Shown: piece after piece, positions 44,954 to 53,458 of the stretch
Numbering within the stretch: the stretch's first letter is position 1
Layout of the letters: each line of letters opens with the position of its first letter
Source: Alphaproteobacteria bacterium
GTDB lineage: Bacteria > Pseudomonadota > Alphaproteobacteria > Rhizobiales > GCA-2746425
Direction: 5' to 3'
Length of the DNA stretch: 64,000 nucleotides
NCBI GenBank assembly: GCA_024743215.1
Contig: JANSWZ010000003.1
Location: 372,001-436,000, forward strand
Program-made: the position numbers and the translations under genes
Notes under the pieces: generated by a model
What the model saw: only the letters and a program-made list of their open reading frames with translations
Told to the model about the DNA's origin: nothing
The model's database searches: none

Positions 44954-45763
44954 GTGACACGCAGCGTGAACACGACCACAACACACAGACGACTTACGGG
45001 CGCGCTTTTGCGCGTCTTGCTTGTTTGCGCCCTCCTGATTGCCATCTGGCAGGCGGTTGTCGTTTTGTTTGATCTGCCGCCCTTCTTGCTGCCCGGACCC
45101 TTTCAAGTGGCTGCCAGCCTTGCCAATAATTTCTCCTATCTGCTGGGTCATGCAGCGGTTACGGCAAGCGAAATTCTGCTTGGCTTGTTGCTGGGCCTCC
45201 TGTTCGGAGTCGCGACGGGGCTGTTCATGGCCATGTCGCCATCGGCAGAGCGGATGGTGTTTCCGGTGGTTCTGGCGACACAGGCCCTGCCGGTTTTTGC
45301 CATAGCGCCACTGCTGGTGCTTTGGTTTGGCTTTGGGCTTGCGTCGAAGGTCATCATGGCGACGTTGATTATCTACTTTCCCATTACCTCTGCCTTCTTT
45401 GATGGGTTGCGGCGCACAGATCCGGATTTGCTGGATCTGGGGCGCATAGCCGGGGCCAGCCCGTTGCAAAGTCTGCTTCACTTACGTTTGCCATCCGCGC
45501 TGCCGTCTTTGTCATCGGGGCTGCGGGTTGGTGCCAGCCTTGCGCCAATTGGCGCCGTCGTCGGGGAATGGGTCGGTTCTTCTGCCGGGCTTGGCTTCGT
45601 GATGTTGCATGCCAATGGCCGAATGCAGACAGATTTGATGTTCGCTTCACTTTTCATTCTGGCGGTGTTCGTGGTGCTGTTGCGCTACGGAACCGACCAG
45701 TTGACACGCCGACTGGTGTTCTGGATGCCGGAACACCAGCCACAATCAATCAACGCCACATAA
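44954..45763 (+). CDS. ABC transporter permease for a thiamine precursor (ThiX-like)
   Basis: A 269-residue permease of the NitT/TauT type with six predicted spans. LIAIWQAVVVLFDLPPFLLP and the signature-like loop DLLDLGRIAGASPLQSLLHL, LPSALPSLSSGLRVGASLAP are characteristic. Downstream of a TPP riboswitch and upstream of a THI5-like binding protein, it fits ThiX, which imports hydroxymethyl- or formylaminopyrimidine. GTG at 44954 has TGAGGA 10 nt upstream; TTG at 44909 would overlap the riboswitch vicinity and is less likely. The matching ATPase gene (thiZ) is not in the window. Confidence 0.85.
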   Translation: MTRSVNTTTTHRRLTGALLRVLLVCALLIAIWQAVVVLFDLPPFLLPGPFQVAASLANNFSYLLGHAAVTASEILLGLLLGLLFGVATGLFMAMSPSAERMVFPVVLATQALPVFAIAPLLVLWFGFGLASKVIMATLIIYFPITSAFFDGLRRTDPDLLDLGRIAGASPLQSLLHLRLPSALPSLSSGLRVGASLAPIGAVVGEWVGSSAGLGFVMLHANGRMQTDLMFASLFILAVFVVLLRYGTDQLTRRLVFWMPEHQPQSINAT

Positions 45764-45777
45764 ACAGGATTTCTTAC

Positions 45778-46710
45778 ATGCGTTACTTCTTCAGTGTTCT
45801 CTTTCTAATTTCCAGTTTGTCGGGAGCTCATGCTCAGGAAAAACTGACCGTGTTGCTGGACTGGTTTGTCAATCCCGATCATGCACCGCTTATTGTGGCG
45901 CAAGAACTGGGCCTGTTTGAGCAAGCAGGCCTGGATGTTGAACTGATTGCCCCTGCCGATCCATCAGCGCCACCACGGCTTGTTGCGGCCGGCCAAGGTG
46001 ATATTGCAATTTCCTACCAGCCAAGCCTGCATCTACAGATCAAGGAAGGTCTGCCGGTTGCGTGGATCGCGACGCTTGTTGAAACACCACTTAATTCCCT
46101 GGTGGTTCTGGAAGACAGCCCCATTCAATCCATTGCCGATTTGAAGGGAAAGAAGGTCGGGTTTTCAGTCGGCGGTTTTGAAGATGCTCTGCTTGGCGCC
46201 ATGCTGCAGGGTGTTGGTCTCAGTCTTGATGATGTGGAACTGATCAATGTCAATTTCTCACTCTCACCTTCATTGATTACCGGCAATGTTGATGCAGTGA
46301 TTGGTGCATTCCGCAACTTTGAGCTCAATCAGATGGATATCGTTGAGCGTCCCGGACGAGCGTTTTATCCTGAAGAGCACGGAGTTCCCGTATATGATGA
46401 GTTGATCCTGATTGCTCATATGGACAAGACAGATGATGCGCGTTTTGCCAAATTTCTGAGCGCTGTCGAAACAGCCACAATTTACCTGACAAACCACCCG
46501 GAGGACGCTTTGGAGTTATTTGTCAAAGCGCATCCTGATTTGGATGATGAGTTGAACCGCCGTGCCTGGTTTGACACGATTCCCAGGTTTGCCAAGCGTC
46601 CATTTGCCTTTGATGAGGCACGCTACAAGCGTTTTGCAGCTTTCATGAAGGAACGTGGCCTGATTGATGAAGTCCCTGACATGTCTCGTGTCGCAAGACC
46701 GTTGAACTGA
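45778..46710 (+). CDS. Thiamine-precursor-binding protein (ThiY/NMT1-THI5-like)
   Basis: A 310-residue periplasmic protein. A signal peptide (YFFSVLFLISSLSGAHA) is cut before QEKLTV, followed by LLDWFVNPDHAPLIVAQELG, a motif characteristic of THI5-like pyrimidine-precursor-binding proteins. GDIAISYQPSLHLQIKEGLP and GKKVGFSVGGFEDALLGAML complete the fold. AGGA lies 9 nt before the ATG at 45778; the frame is open far upstream into the permease gene but the signal peptide fixes the start. It begins 14 bp after the permease gene. It should bind an HMP-related pyrimidine under control of the upstream riboswitch. Confidence 0.9.
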   Translation: MRYFFSVLFLISSLSGAHAQEKLTVLLDWFVNPDHAPLIVAQELGLFEQAGLDVELIAPADPSAPPRLVAAGQGDIAISYQPSLHLQIKEGLPVAWIATLVETPLNSLVVLEDSPIQSIADLKGKKVGFSVGGFEDALLGAMLQGVGLSLDDVELINVNFSLSPSLITGNVDAVIGAFRNFELNQMDIVERPGRAFYPEEHGVPVYDELILIAHMDKTDDARFAKFLSAVETATIYLTNHPEDALELFVKAHPDLDDELNRRAWFDTIPRFAKRPFAFDEARYKRFAAFMKERGLIDEVPDMSRVARPLN

Positions 46711-46719
46711 GGCTTGCCT

Positions 46720-46753
46720 GGATCTGGACTCAATTAGGGGATTGAGTCCAGAT
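46720..46753 (+). repeat. Perfect 13-bp hairpin containing dispersed repeat copy B
   Basis: ATCTGGACTCAAT (46722-46734) pairs perfectly with ATTGAGTCCAGAT (46741-46753) around loop TAGGGG. Positions 46720-46745 match 28906-28931 (minus strand) in 23 of 26 positions. It lies 12 bp after the binding-protein stop, so it may terminate transcription, although no T run follows. Confidence 0.6.
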
Positions 46754-46845
46754 TCTTGTCTTCAGACGATCTCGATCAGGGGTTACGGGAGACAAGCGAC
46801 CACATTTTATTGTTGGTCCTCAGAAATTTTCTGACCGCAGTGTTT

Positions 46846-47391
46846 CTAGCTCCATTTGATGGAGCACCCCATGGAGGCGGTCTGTTGCTGGGGTCCATTA
46901 CCCGTTTTTGCAATCTGGCGCATAGCATTCAGCAATTCCGGTATCCGATTTGTTGCGTCTTTCATGCCCGCATCGTCAAGGCGGCCACGATACTGCAATT
47001 CTGCCTTGTTATTGAAGCCAAAGAAATCGGGCGTGCAGACTGCTCCATAGGTGCGTCCGACACTCTGGTCCTCATCCACCAGATAAGGGAAAGTAAATCC
47101 GTGATGTCTGGCAAACAATTTCATTTGTTCCGGGCTGTCTGCAGGCACATTGCGATAGTCATTTGACATGATGGCCAGCACACCAAAACCTTCTTGTTGA
47201 AGGGTTTTTGCATCGGCTATAAGCCGCTCTATGACTGCATGGACATAAGGGCAGTGGTTGCAGATGAAGGCGATCAACAGCCCATTTTCGCCCATGGATT
47301 TGTTCAGGGAGTGGCTGACGCCATCTGGATCTGACAGTTCAAAGTCGGGCGCTTTCCAACCAAAATCGCAAATGGGTGTATCGAGCAGCAT
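46846..47391 (-). CDS. Thioredoxin-fold redox protein (AhpC/TSA-type redoxin)
   Basis: A 181-residue cytosolic protein. FGWKAPDFELSDPDGVSHSL begins the redoxin domain; LIAFICNHCPYVHAVIERLI holds a CxxC pair, CNHC, at the thioredoxin-fold active site; TYGAVCTPDFFGFN is the conserved cis-Pro region. This is the widespread thioredoxin family protein with the CNHCPYV motif, thought to be a peroxiredoxin-like thiol reductase. A second cysteine late in the chain (MGCSIKW) is typical of this subgroup. It lacks a signal peptide. Confidence 0.88.
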   Translation of the reverse strand: MLLDTPICDFGWKAPDFELSDPDGVSHSLNKSMGENGLLIAFICNHCPYVHAVIERLIADAKTLQQEGFGVLAIMSNDYRNVPADSPEQMKLFARHHGFTFPYLVDEDQSVGRTYGAVCTPDFFGFNNKAELQYRGRLDDAGMKDATNRIPELLNAMRQIAKTGNGPQQQTASMGCSIKWS

Positions 47392-47465
47392 GGCACTGAG
47401 TCCTGTTGTTACATCTGTTGGATTAATGTGTGGCTTACGGGAGCAGAATTCAAGCTGACAGTAAA

Positions 47466-47493
47466 TCGGGCCCGCCTTACGTGGCGCGCCCGA
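47466..47493 (-). terminator. GC-rich hairpin after the glyoxalase-like gene
   Basis: On the minus strand, TCGGGC(G)CGCC pairs with GGCG(G)GCCCGA with one mismatch, loop ACGTAA, followed by TTTAC. It lies about 19 bp after the stop of the gene at 47512. Confidence 0.55.
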
Positions 47494-47511
47494 AAATTTG
47501 TTATCGTCCGC

Positions 47512-47955
47512 TTACGTCCACAGGCTTAGCTGAGGACTACCGTCTGACGTTGTTTCTGCTGTCGTACCTGATCGATTGATGGTGCAACTGACACGTTTTC
47601 GGAAGGCCGAGAAACTGTCAAATTTCACAACATCTACCGGCTCATCAAACAGAAATGTAACCCGCAAACGCTCCGGTGTTGCACCTGTCTGGACACCCAG
47701 AACTTCCCCTTTGAAGGGTTGACCAAGGTAATGACCGTGCACCCTGTCTCCAAGGTTCAATCGCTCTGGTGGTGGCCGGTTACCAATAGCTGCATGCATG
47801 GTGTTCCAGTCCTTGTAACCATGTTGATGAGACAGAAGTTCCAGGGCTTTGCTGTGGCCGATAATTGTTCCCTGCGACTGCAGAGTTGTGCGCAGACGTT
47901 TTGCCTGCTTCTTCAACTCATCCAGCGGGGGTAGTGTATTTAAACCTTTCATCAC
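47512..47955 (-). CDS. Glyoxalase-superfamily-type small protein of unknown function
   Basis: A 147-residue protein. The helix LDELKKQAKRLRTTLQSQGT and ISH-type block GHSKALELLSHQHGYKDWNT MHA match the domain found in proteins annotated glyoxalase superfamily protein; the second half, NLGDRVHGHYLGQPFKGEVL, is a small beta barrel that may bind nucleic acid or a small ligand. No catalytic residue is assigned. It stands alone on the minus strand between the redoxin and a decayed gene. Confidence 0.75.
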   Translation of the reverse strand: MMKGLNTLPPLDELKKQAKRLRTTLQSQGTIIGHSKALELLSHQHGYKDWNTMHAAIGNRPPPERLNLGDRVHGHYLGQPFKGEVLGVQTGATPERLRVTFLFDEPVDVVKFDSFSAFRKRVSCTINRSGTTAETTSDGSPQLSLWT

Positions 47956-48169
47956 AAACCTCTTTCAGCGTTTGGATGCGGTCTTGCATGGTGCTCGCAT
48001 TACCATTGCTCCGCAAACTGAAATCGGGAGATGGAAGAGTTTCAAAGGTTTCACCGTGGCAGTGCCAGCGAGCGGCAGGGACCTTTTCCCTTGCCGCTCA
48101 CTACTGTTGGTCGTGTGATTTGTCAACCAATGCATCTTTCCAAAAAGAGCAGGTTCAAGCAGATAATGG

Positions 48170-48557
48170 CTAGGTCAATGTTTTCCAGGGAGCGCAATTT
48201 AGGGATGCCTTGTTTTTCAGATCATCTGCAAGTTTGCCGTAGACGGCCGGATTGGTGATGATCTGTGCGCTATCGCCAATGACTGCGGCCCGTGTTTCCA
48301 GATTGAAGTGATCGCCATGTTCATGGGTCACGAGCAACAGGTCCGCGGCCGGGAATTCAGCATAGGCTGACGTTTTGCCGACGGGATCGACATAGGTTGT
48401 ATCCATGGCAAATGAAGCATGACTGACTGGGTGGGTTTTGATGTCTCCTGAGCCCGTTGTGAACGTGTCGCTGGGATGGCCAGTGGCGTTGGCTGTGTAT
48501 GGCAGAAGCGCAATGCCCGCGACAAAAACTGCCGCAGTTGACAGAAATTCGCAACAT
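48170..48557 (-). pseudogene. Decayed secreted metallo-beta-lactamase-fold protein
   Basis: On the minus strand a frame encodes a signal-peptide-like stretch (STAAVFVAGIALLPYTANAT), then DTFTTGSGDIKTHPVSHASF and the metal-binding LLLVTHEHGDHFN. The only good start, ATG at 48557, is in another frame, one extra base out of register with this signal peptide. The chain ends after LKNKASLNCAPWKTLT at 48170, far short of the usual roughly 250 residues of this MBL-fold family. A 5' frameshift plus a 3' truncation indicate a pseudogene. A sequencing error could explain the frameshift but not the truncation. Confidence 0.7.
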
Positions 48558-48607
48558 CAAGGCCTGTAAAGCTCCACTGATATATGTTTTGCTTTGCCGT
48601 TACCTTC

Positions 48608-49234
48608 TTACAGATGCGTTTTCAGTTCCGACAGGTGTTTGACCACCACCACATCATCGGGCAAAGATGTCGGTACTGTGTCGGGGAAGTAGGCAAAAAC
48701 GGCCATTCCAGCTGCCAATCCACCATGAATTCCGGGCAGGCTATCTTCAACAACGGCACAGTCAGATGCCGCAACGCCAAGCATTCTGGCTGCATTCAGA
48801 AACAATTCCGGATCGGGTTTCCATGCCTGTATCTCATAGGCACTGAACAGGCGATCACCAAAAAAGGGCAGGAGGCCGGTGATCGTCAGGCTTAATTTGA
48901 TTTTTTCCGGCGGACCGTTGGAGGCGATGCAGATTTGCGAGTTGATGGACCCAACCAAGTCCAAAGCGCCATCGATGGGTTGCAACTCTTCTTGGAATGC
49001 CTGAGCAGTTCTTTGCCGCAAATAGGGGACAAAACCCTCCGGCAGCTTGCGGTCGAAATGGGTTTCAACCTCGGCAATGCTTTCGGCCATTTTACCACCA
49101 CGAAACCGCTTTACGGCCTCATCCAGTGAAAAGTTCATGCCCTGTTCCGCCAGAACGTCCACAAGCACCTGGTTTGACAGTATTTCACTGTCCACCAAGG
49201 TGCCGTCTAGATCAAAGAGTGTCAGCTTAGGCAC
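48608..49234 (-). CDS. HAD-superfamily hydrolase, phosphatase/phosphoglucomutase type
   Basis: A 208-residue HAD protein, subfamily IA. Motif I is LFDLDGTLVDSE, with the nucleophile Asp and general acid Asp; motif II QICIASNGPPEKIKLSL; motif IV CAVVEDSLPGIHGGLAAGM. A helical cap lies between motifs I and II (residues about 15-85). Members dephosphorylate sugar phosphates or convert beta-glucose-1-phosphate. The substrate cannot be assigned. It is divergent from the MBL-fold gene at 49325. Confidence 0.9.
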   Translation of the reverse strand: MPKLTLFDLDGTLVDSEILSNQVLVDVLAEQGMNFSLDEAVKRFRGGKMAESIAEVETHFDRKLPEGFVPYLRQRTAQAFQEELQPIDGALDLVGSINSQICIASNGPPEKIKLSLTITGLLPFFGDRLFSAYEIQAWKPDPELFLNAARMLGVAASDCAVVEDSLPGIHGGLAAGMAVFAYFPDTVPTSLPDDVVVVKHLSELKTHL

Positions 49235-49324
49235 ATTGAAATCCTGGATGTTATCTGTGTCAACTTGACAAATGTTTGCTGTTTGAAGTCCTTTAGCGAC
49301 ACGACTTCAATTCGCGAGGACATC

Positions 49325-50164
49325 ATGCCAAGTATTAAGAAATTTGCTGCCGGAAGTGGCACGATCACATCAATTTACGACGGCGAGTTGCTGCTTGGCC
49401 CTGAAATGTTTTCCGGCATATCCGATGCGGAAGTCACGAAATGTCTCGCCAATATCGGTCAAACGGAAGGACCCGTTTCTGGTAGCCTGAACGCCTATCT
49501 TTATCAAGATGGCGATAAGACAATCCTGATTGATTCAGGTGGGAAAGCGGCCATTCCGGGCACTGGACAATTGCTCGACGGTCTGAAATTGGCAAGCATC
49601 GCACCACGGGACATTGATATGGTGCTGTGTACGCATTTGCACCCGGACCACATTGGTGGCCTGATTGACAATGGCGAGGCTGTTTTCACAAATGCTGAGC
49701 TTAAGGTCAATGAAGCCGATCGGGAATTCTGGCTCAACGCAGAAAACCGAGAGAAAACCCCTGAAGACTTTAAAGTTTTTTTTGATCTGGCTGGCGCTGT
49801 GCTGAATGCCTATCAGGACCGTATTTCCACTTTTATCGGGGAGGCTGAGGTCGTTTCCGGGGTGAACTCTGTTCCGCTTCCAGGCCATACGCCCGGCCAT
49901 AGTGGTTTCCAGATTGGCGATGGCGAGAATGGGTTGCTGATATGGGGTGATATTGTTCACGTTCAGGCCTTCCAGATGCCGCAACCAAAGGCGTCTATTG
50001 CCTTTGATGTTGACTCGCAGACAGCCGTGGCGACCCGGATTGCCATGTTTGAGCGGGCAAGCAAGGAGCGTCTTCGAATTGCCGGTATGCATTTGGCGCA
50101 TCCTGGCGTTGGCCATGTTGTGGCGCGGGGCGATGGTTTCTGGCTGGAGCCAGCACATATTTAA
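49325..50164 (+). CDS. MBL-fold metallo-hydrolase
   Basis: A 279-residue metallo-beta-lactamase-fold enzyme without a signal peptide. The metal site is intact: MVLCTHLHPDHIGGLIDNGE (HxHxDH), PLPGHTPGHSGFQIGDGENG and LIWGDIVHVQAFQMPQPKAS, with further ligands to the C-terminal HLAHPG. The layout resembles lactonase/AHL-hydrolase-like and related MBL enzymes. GAGGA lies 6 nt before the ATG at 49325; a frame start 20 codons upstream is less likely. Substrate unknown. Confidence 0.88.
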   Translation: MPSIKKFAAGSGTITSIYDGELLLGPEMFSGISDAEVTKCLANIGQTEGPVSGSLNAYLYQDGDKTILIDSGGKAAIPGTGQLLDGLKLASIAPRDIDMVLCTHLHPDHIGGLIDNGEAVFTNAELKVNEADREFWLNAENREKTPEDFKVFFDLAGAVLNAYQDRISTFIGEAEVVSGVNSVPLPGHTPGHSGFQIGDGENGLLIWGDIVHVQAFQMPQPKASIAFDVDSQTAVATRIAMFERASKERLRIAGMHLAHPGVGHVVARGDGFWLEPAHI

Positions 50165-50346
50165 AACGAATATTTGTTACAGGAAAATCACCGATTTAAG
50201 CGTCAATTTACCGCCAGATTCATAACCCTTGGTTATGATGCTCTGTCAGAACGATATTGGACCTAGCCAGACAAGCGGTCTAAATTTCTGGAAATTGAGT
50301 GCGCAAACTTGGTGCACTCTTCATTTTTTCTGGGAGGATTTCGTTG

Positions 50347-51216
50347 ATGGAAACCAATATTTCGTTCAAGTCGGATGGGGTTGATATTGTCGGTGTCATG
50401 CACCGGCCTGACGATTTGAAACCGGGTGAAAAGCGTCCGCTCATTATCGCGACTCATGGCTTTGGCGGTTCGAAAATCGACGGATCAATGGCAACGGTTT
50501 GTCCTATCCTGTGTGATTGGGGCTATATCGCTGTTCGCTTTGACAGCCGTGGCTGCGGAGAGAGTGGTGGTGAGCGTGGCCGGGTTATTTGCATGGATCA
50601 GGTCAATGATCTGGGCAATGCGATTGACTGGTTGGCAACACAGGACAATGTAGACCCGGATCAGATCATATTGCTTGGCGACAGTCTGGGTGCTGCCGTT
50701 TCTCTTTATACCGGTGGCAGCAACGACAAGGTCTCTGGTGTCATTGCGGTCGGTGGCTGGGGCAATGGTCTGGAAAAATCAAAGCTGCAGCATGCAGGAG
50801 AGGGCGCCTGGGACAAGTATCAGGACATGTTGAAGCGTGGTCGTGAACATAAGGCCAAAACCGGCGAGTCCATGAAGGTTCACCGATTTGATATTGTGCC
50901 GATCCCAATGCATATGCGCGATCAGCTTCCTGATGATGCGATCATGGAGTTTCCCGTTGATACCGCAGAGAGCATATGCAGTTTCATGCCGATCAATGTT
51001 ATTGGCAATCTTGCACCCCGACCATTGCTGTTGATGCATGCAGCGACCGATGCCGTGACACCAACGGATTCCACGTTGGAGGTCTTTCAGCACGCAAATC
51101 TGCCCAAGGATTTGATTCTGCTGTCCGGGCTGGATCACTTTCCGCTGGGGACAGCGGATAAGCGTCTTTACAACGTGCTTCGTGATTGGCTGGATTTGCA
51201 CTTCGCCTTGAAGTGA
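50347..51216 (+). CDS. Alpha/beta hydrolase
   Basis: A 289-residue serine hydrolase of the dienelactone-hydrolase/X-Pro-peptidase-like type. RPLIIATHGFGGSKIDGSMA contains the oxyanion region, ILLGDSLGAAVSLYTGG the nucleophile Ser in GDSLG, LLMHAATDAVTPTDST the catalytic Asp, and LSGLDHFPLGTADK the His. GGGAGGA lies upstream of the ATG at 50347 (spacing about 8 nt); a TTG one codon earlier is possible. It lacks a signal peptide. A 12-bp hairpin lies between it and rpoH, which is convergent. Confidence 0.88.
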   Translation: METNISFKSDGVDIVGVMHRPDDLKPGEKRPLIIATHGFGGSKIDGSMATVCPILCDWGYIAVRFDSRGCGESGGERGRVICMDQVNDLGNAIDWLATQDNVDPDQIILLGDSLGAAVSLYTGGSNDKVSGVIAVGGWGNGLEKSKLQHAGEGAWDKYQDMLKRGREHKAKTGESMKVHRFDIVPIPMHMRDQLPDDAIMEFPVDTAESICSFMPINVIGNLAPRPLLLMHAATDAVTPTDSTLEVFQHANLPKDLILLSGLDHFPLGTADKRLYNVLRDWLDLHFALK

Positions 51217-51238
51217 GAACCGGCAGCTTATTTAAGTC

Positions 51239-51301
51239 TGCGCGTTTGCCTGACGTCAATTCGGCTCTTTTCAAAACCGTGAGTGGCAAACGCGCAATTT
51301 T
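51239..51301. terminator. 12-bp hairpin between convergent hydrolase and rpoH
   Basis: TGCGCGTTTGCC (51239-51250) pairs perfectly with GGCAAACGCGCA (51285-51296), with a 34-nt loop and then ATTTTAT. It can act as a terminator for the hydrolase and, read the other way, lies just past the rpoH stop. Confidence 0.6.
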
Positions 51302-51322
51302 ATAATCAAGCTGGTCCTGAGC

Positions 51323-52249
51323 TTAGCTGGTATGTGCTTCCAACTGAGCGGTACGTCCACGTGCAGCTTCCAATGCAGCTGTCTGCATGGATTTCTGTAC
51401 CTTTTCGAATGCACGAACTTCGATTTGGCGAACACGCTCCCGGCTGACGCCGAATTCTCCCGACAAATCTTCAAGCGTGATCGGATCTTCCGAAAGGCGA
51501 CGTGCCTGGAAAATGCGCTGCTCGCGCTCATTCAGGGTTTCCATAGCAGATTTCAGCATTATGCGGCGCTGATCCAGCTCTTGTTGATTGGCAACAACGG
51601 ATTCCTGACTTTCACTTTCATCAACCAGCCAATCCTGCCATTCGCCCGTTCCATCATCCGCCTTCAAAGGTGAATTCAATGACGCATCGCCGGAAAGACG
51701 GCGGTTCATGGAATGTACTTCCTCAACCGAAACGCCGAGTTTGGTAGCAATTTTCTCGACCTGCTCGTGGTTGAGATCGCCATCTTCCAATGCCTGAATC
51801 TGACTTTTCATCTTGCGCAAGTTGAAGAACAGTCGCTTTTGGTTGGCTGTGGTACCCATCTTGACAAGAGACCAGGAGCGCAGGACGTATTCCTGAATTG
51901 ATGCCTTGATCCACCACATCGCATAGGTTGCAAGTCGGAAGCCGCGTTCCGGGTCAAACTTTTTGACTGCCTGCATAAGACCCACATTGCCCTCGGAGAT
52001 CACTTCGCCGATAGGCAGGCCATAGCCACGATAACCCATGGCGATTTTTGCAACGAGGCGCAAATGGCTCGTCACCAATTCTTCAGCAGCACCGCGATCC
52101 TCGTGCTCCAAAAAGCGTTTGGCAAGCATGTATTCCTGATTGGGTTCCAGCATAGGATATTTGCGAATATCTGCCAGATATCTTGATAGTCCACCTTCTG
52201 AAGACGGAACAGATGGAACATTTCCGGTCGCAACAACAGCTTGGGCCAT
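51323..52249 (-). CDS. rpoH: RNA polymerase sigma factor RpoH (sigma-32)
   Basis: A 308-residue heat-shock sigma factor. LSRYLADIRKYPMLEPNQEY begins region 1.2; YGLPIGEVISEGNVGLMQAV and FRLATYAMWWIKASIQEYVL are region 2; the RpoH box QKRLFFNLRKMKSQ, absent from other sigma-70 proteins, is present; LEDLSGEFGVSRERVRQIEV is region 4.2. The start at 52249 follows GGGGGTGC by 4-6 nt. It directs transcription of chaperones and proteases and is normally regulated by FtsH, encoded at 16716. Alphaproteobacteria often carry two rpoH genes; a second copy is not in the window. Confidence 0.97.
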   Translation of the reverse strand: MAQAVVATGNVPSVPSSEGGLSRYLADIRKYPMLEPNQEYMLAKRFLEHEDRGAAEELVTSHLRLVAKIAMGYRGYGLPIGEVISEGNVGLMQAVKKFDPERGFRLATYAMWWIKASIQEYVLRSWSLVKMGTTANQKRLFFNLRKMKSQIQALEDGDLNHEQVEKIATKLGVSVEEVHSMNRRLSGDASLNSPLKADDGTGEWQDWLVDESESQESVVANQQELDQRRIMLKSAMETLNEREQRIFQARRLSEDPITLEDLSGEFGVSRERVRQIEVRAFEKVQKSMQTAALEAARGRTAQLEAHTS

Positions 52250-52429
52250 AAAGCACCCCCTTGTTTTAATGTCTTCCGACTCGCGGCAAGACTTTTTGCG
52301 CTGCCCTGGGGACCAACCTTCGGCGCAACGCTCCCAGATCACTATATAGGTTGAATTGTGGCGGATAATAGATGGCTTATCGGTATATTACGATAAAGTA
52401 ATGATATTTTTAGTTAAGGCATTGAAAAA

Positions 52430-53458
52430 TTAGGTGAATGCGCGGATTAGCGCCGACATATCTTTTGGAAGATCGGCCTCAAAACGCATGATTTCACCAT
52501 TTATCGGGTGCTCAAACTGTAGCATGGCGGCAAAAAGCGCCTGCCTGCGGAACTTGTTGATCGTCTTTTCTGCTTGATCGCCAAGAATTGTCGATTTGGT
52601 TTTAAAGCCCGATCCATAGACGTCATCGCCCACCAATGGGTGACCTGAATGAGACATGTGAACCCTGATCTGGTGTGTTCGCCCAGTTTCAAGTCGGCAC
52701 TCTACCAAGCAGGCTGTTGGCGCGCCTTCTTTTGTAAAATAGCGTTTCAGAACCTGAAAGTGAGTAATGGCGTCCTTGCCGCGTTCGTCTTCTTCGTCCC
52801 GGCGTTTCACCACACCCATTTTCAGGCGGTTATTGTCCGAGCGGGCAATGGGCGCATTGATTGTACCCTTGGCTGGTTCCAATGCGCCCCAGACCAATGC
52901 CTGATAGGCCCGTTCAAGATTGTTGGTCCGGCCATGATCGGCAAATTGTTGCGTCAGGCCCAGATGGGCATCATCGGTCTTCGCGACAACCATAACACCG
53001 CTTGTGTCTTTGTCGAGGCGGTGAACAATGCCTGGTCTGCGCACGCCACCAATGCCGGACAGACTGTCTCCGCAATGATGAATGAGCGCGTTGACGAGCG
53101 TTCCGGTCCAGTTTCCAGGACCGGGATGTACCACCAGACCGGCTGGTTTATCAATGACAACCAGATGGGCATCTTCAAACAGAATGGTCAGGGGAATGTC
53201 TTCTCCCTTCGGTTCCGGATCTTCGGCTTCCGGCATGTCTACGGACAATACATCCCCCGCGTTGACACGGGCATTCGGCGCGTCTACCACTTCCCCGCCC
53301 ACGCGCACGCAGCCTTGCTTGATAAGCGTCTTGAAGCGGCTGCGGGACAAACGTCCCGCTTTCGCAGCAATGATTGCATCCAGCCTTTGCCCGGTTTCAA
53401 ACGCGTCAACTATAAACTCAAGCCGCTCTGCCGGCACATTGGACAAATTTTCAGCCAT
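52430..53458 (-). CDS. rluD: Ribosomal large subunit pseudouridine synthase RluD
   Basis: A 342-residue pseudouridine synthase. An N-terminal S4 RNA-binding domain (LDAIIAAKAGRLSRSRFKTL) is followed by the catalytic domain with HRLDKDTSGVMVVAKTDDAH, whose Asp is the nucleophile, and CRLETGRTHQIRVHMSHSGH. RluD modifies helix 69 of 23S rRNA. Its ATG lies in CCATGG and overlaps the start codon of the divergent gene by 2 bp, so its ribosome-binding site lies inside that gene's first codons. Confidence 0.95.
   Translation of the reverse strand: MAENLSNVPAERLEFIVDAFETGQRLDAIIAAKAGRLSRSRFKTLIKQGCVRVGGEVVDAPNARVNAGDVLSVDMPEAEDPEPKGEDIPLTILFEDAHLVVIDKPAGLVVHPGPGNWTGTLVNALIHHCGDSLSGIGGVRRPGIVHRLDKDTSGVMVVAKTDDAHLGLTQQFADHGRTNNLERAYQALVWGALEPAKGTINAPIARSDNNRLKMGVVKRRDEEDERGKDAITHFQVLKRYFTKEGAPTACLVECRLETGRTHQIRVHMSHSGHPLVGDDVYGSGFKTKSTILGDQAEKTINKFRRQALFAAMLQFEHPINGEIMRFEADLPKDMSALIRAFT

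Noticed and set aside
45568-45777. 70-codon upstream extension of the thiamine-precursor-binding protein
   Set aside because: It overlaps the permease gene in another frame; the signal peptide clearly starts at 45778.
46756-47166. Plus-strand open frame opposite the thioredoxin-fold gene
   Set aside because: It is the antisense shadow of a gene with intact CNHCPYV and cis-Pro motifs.
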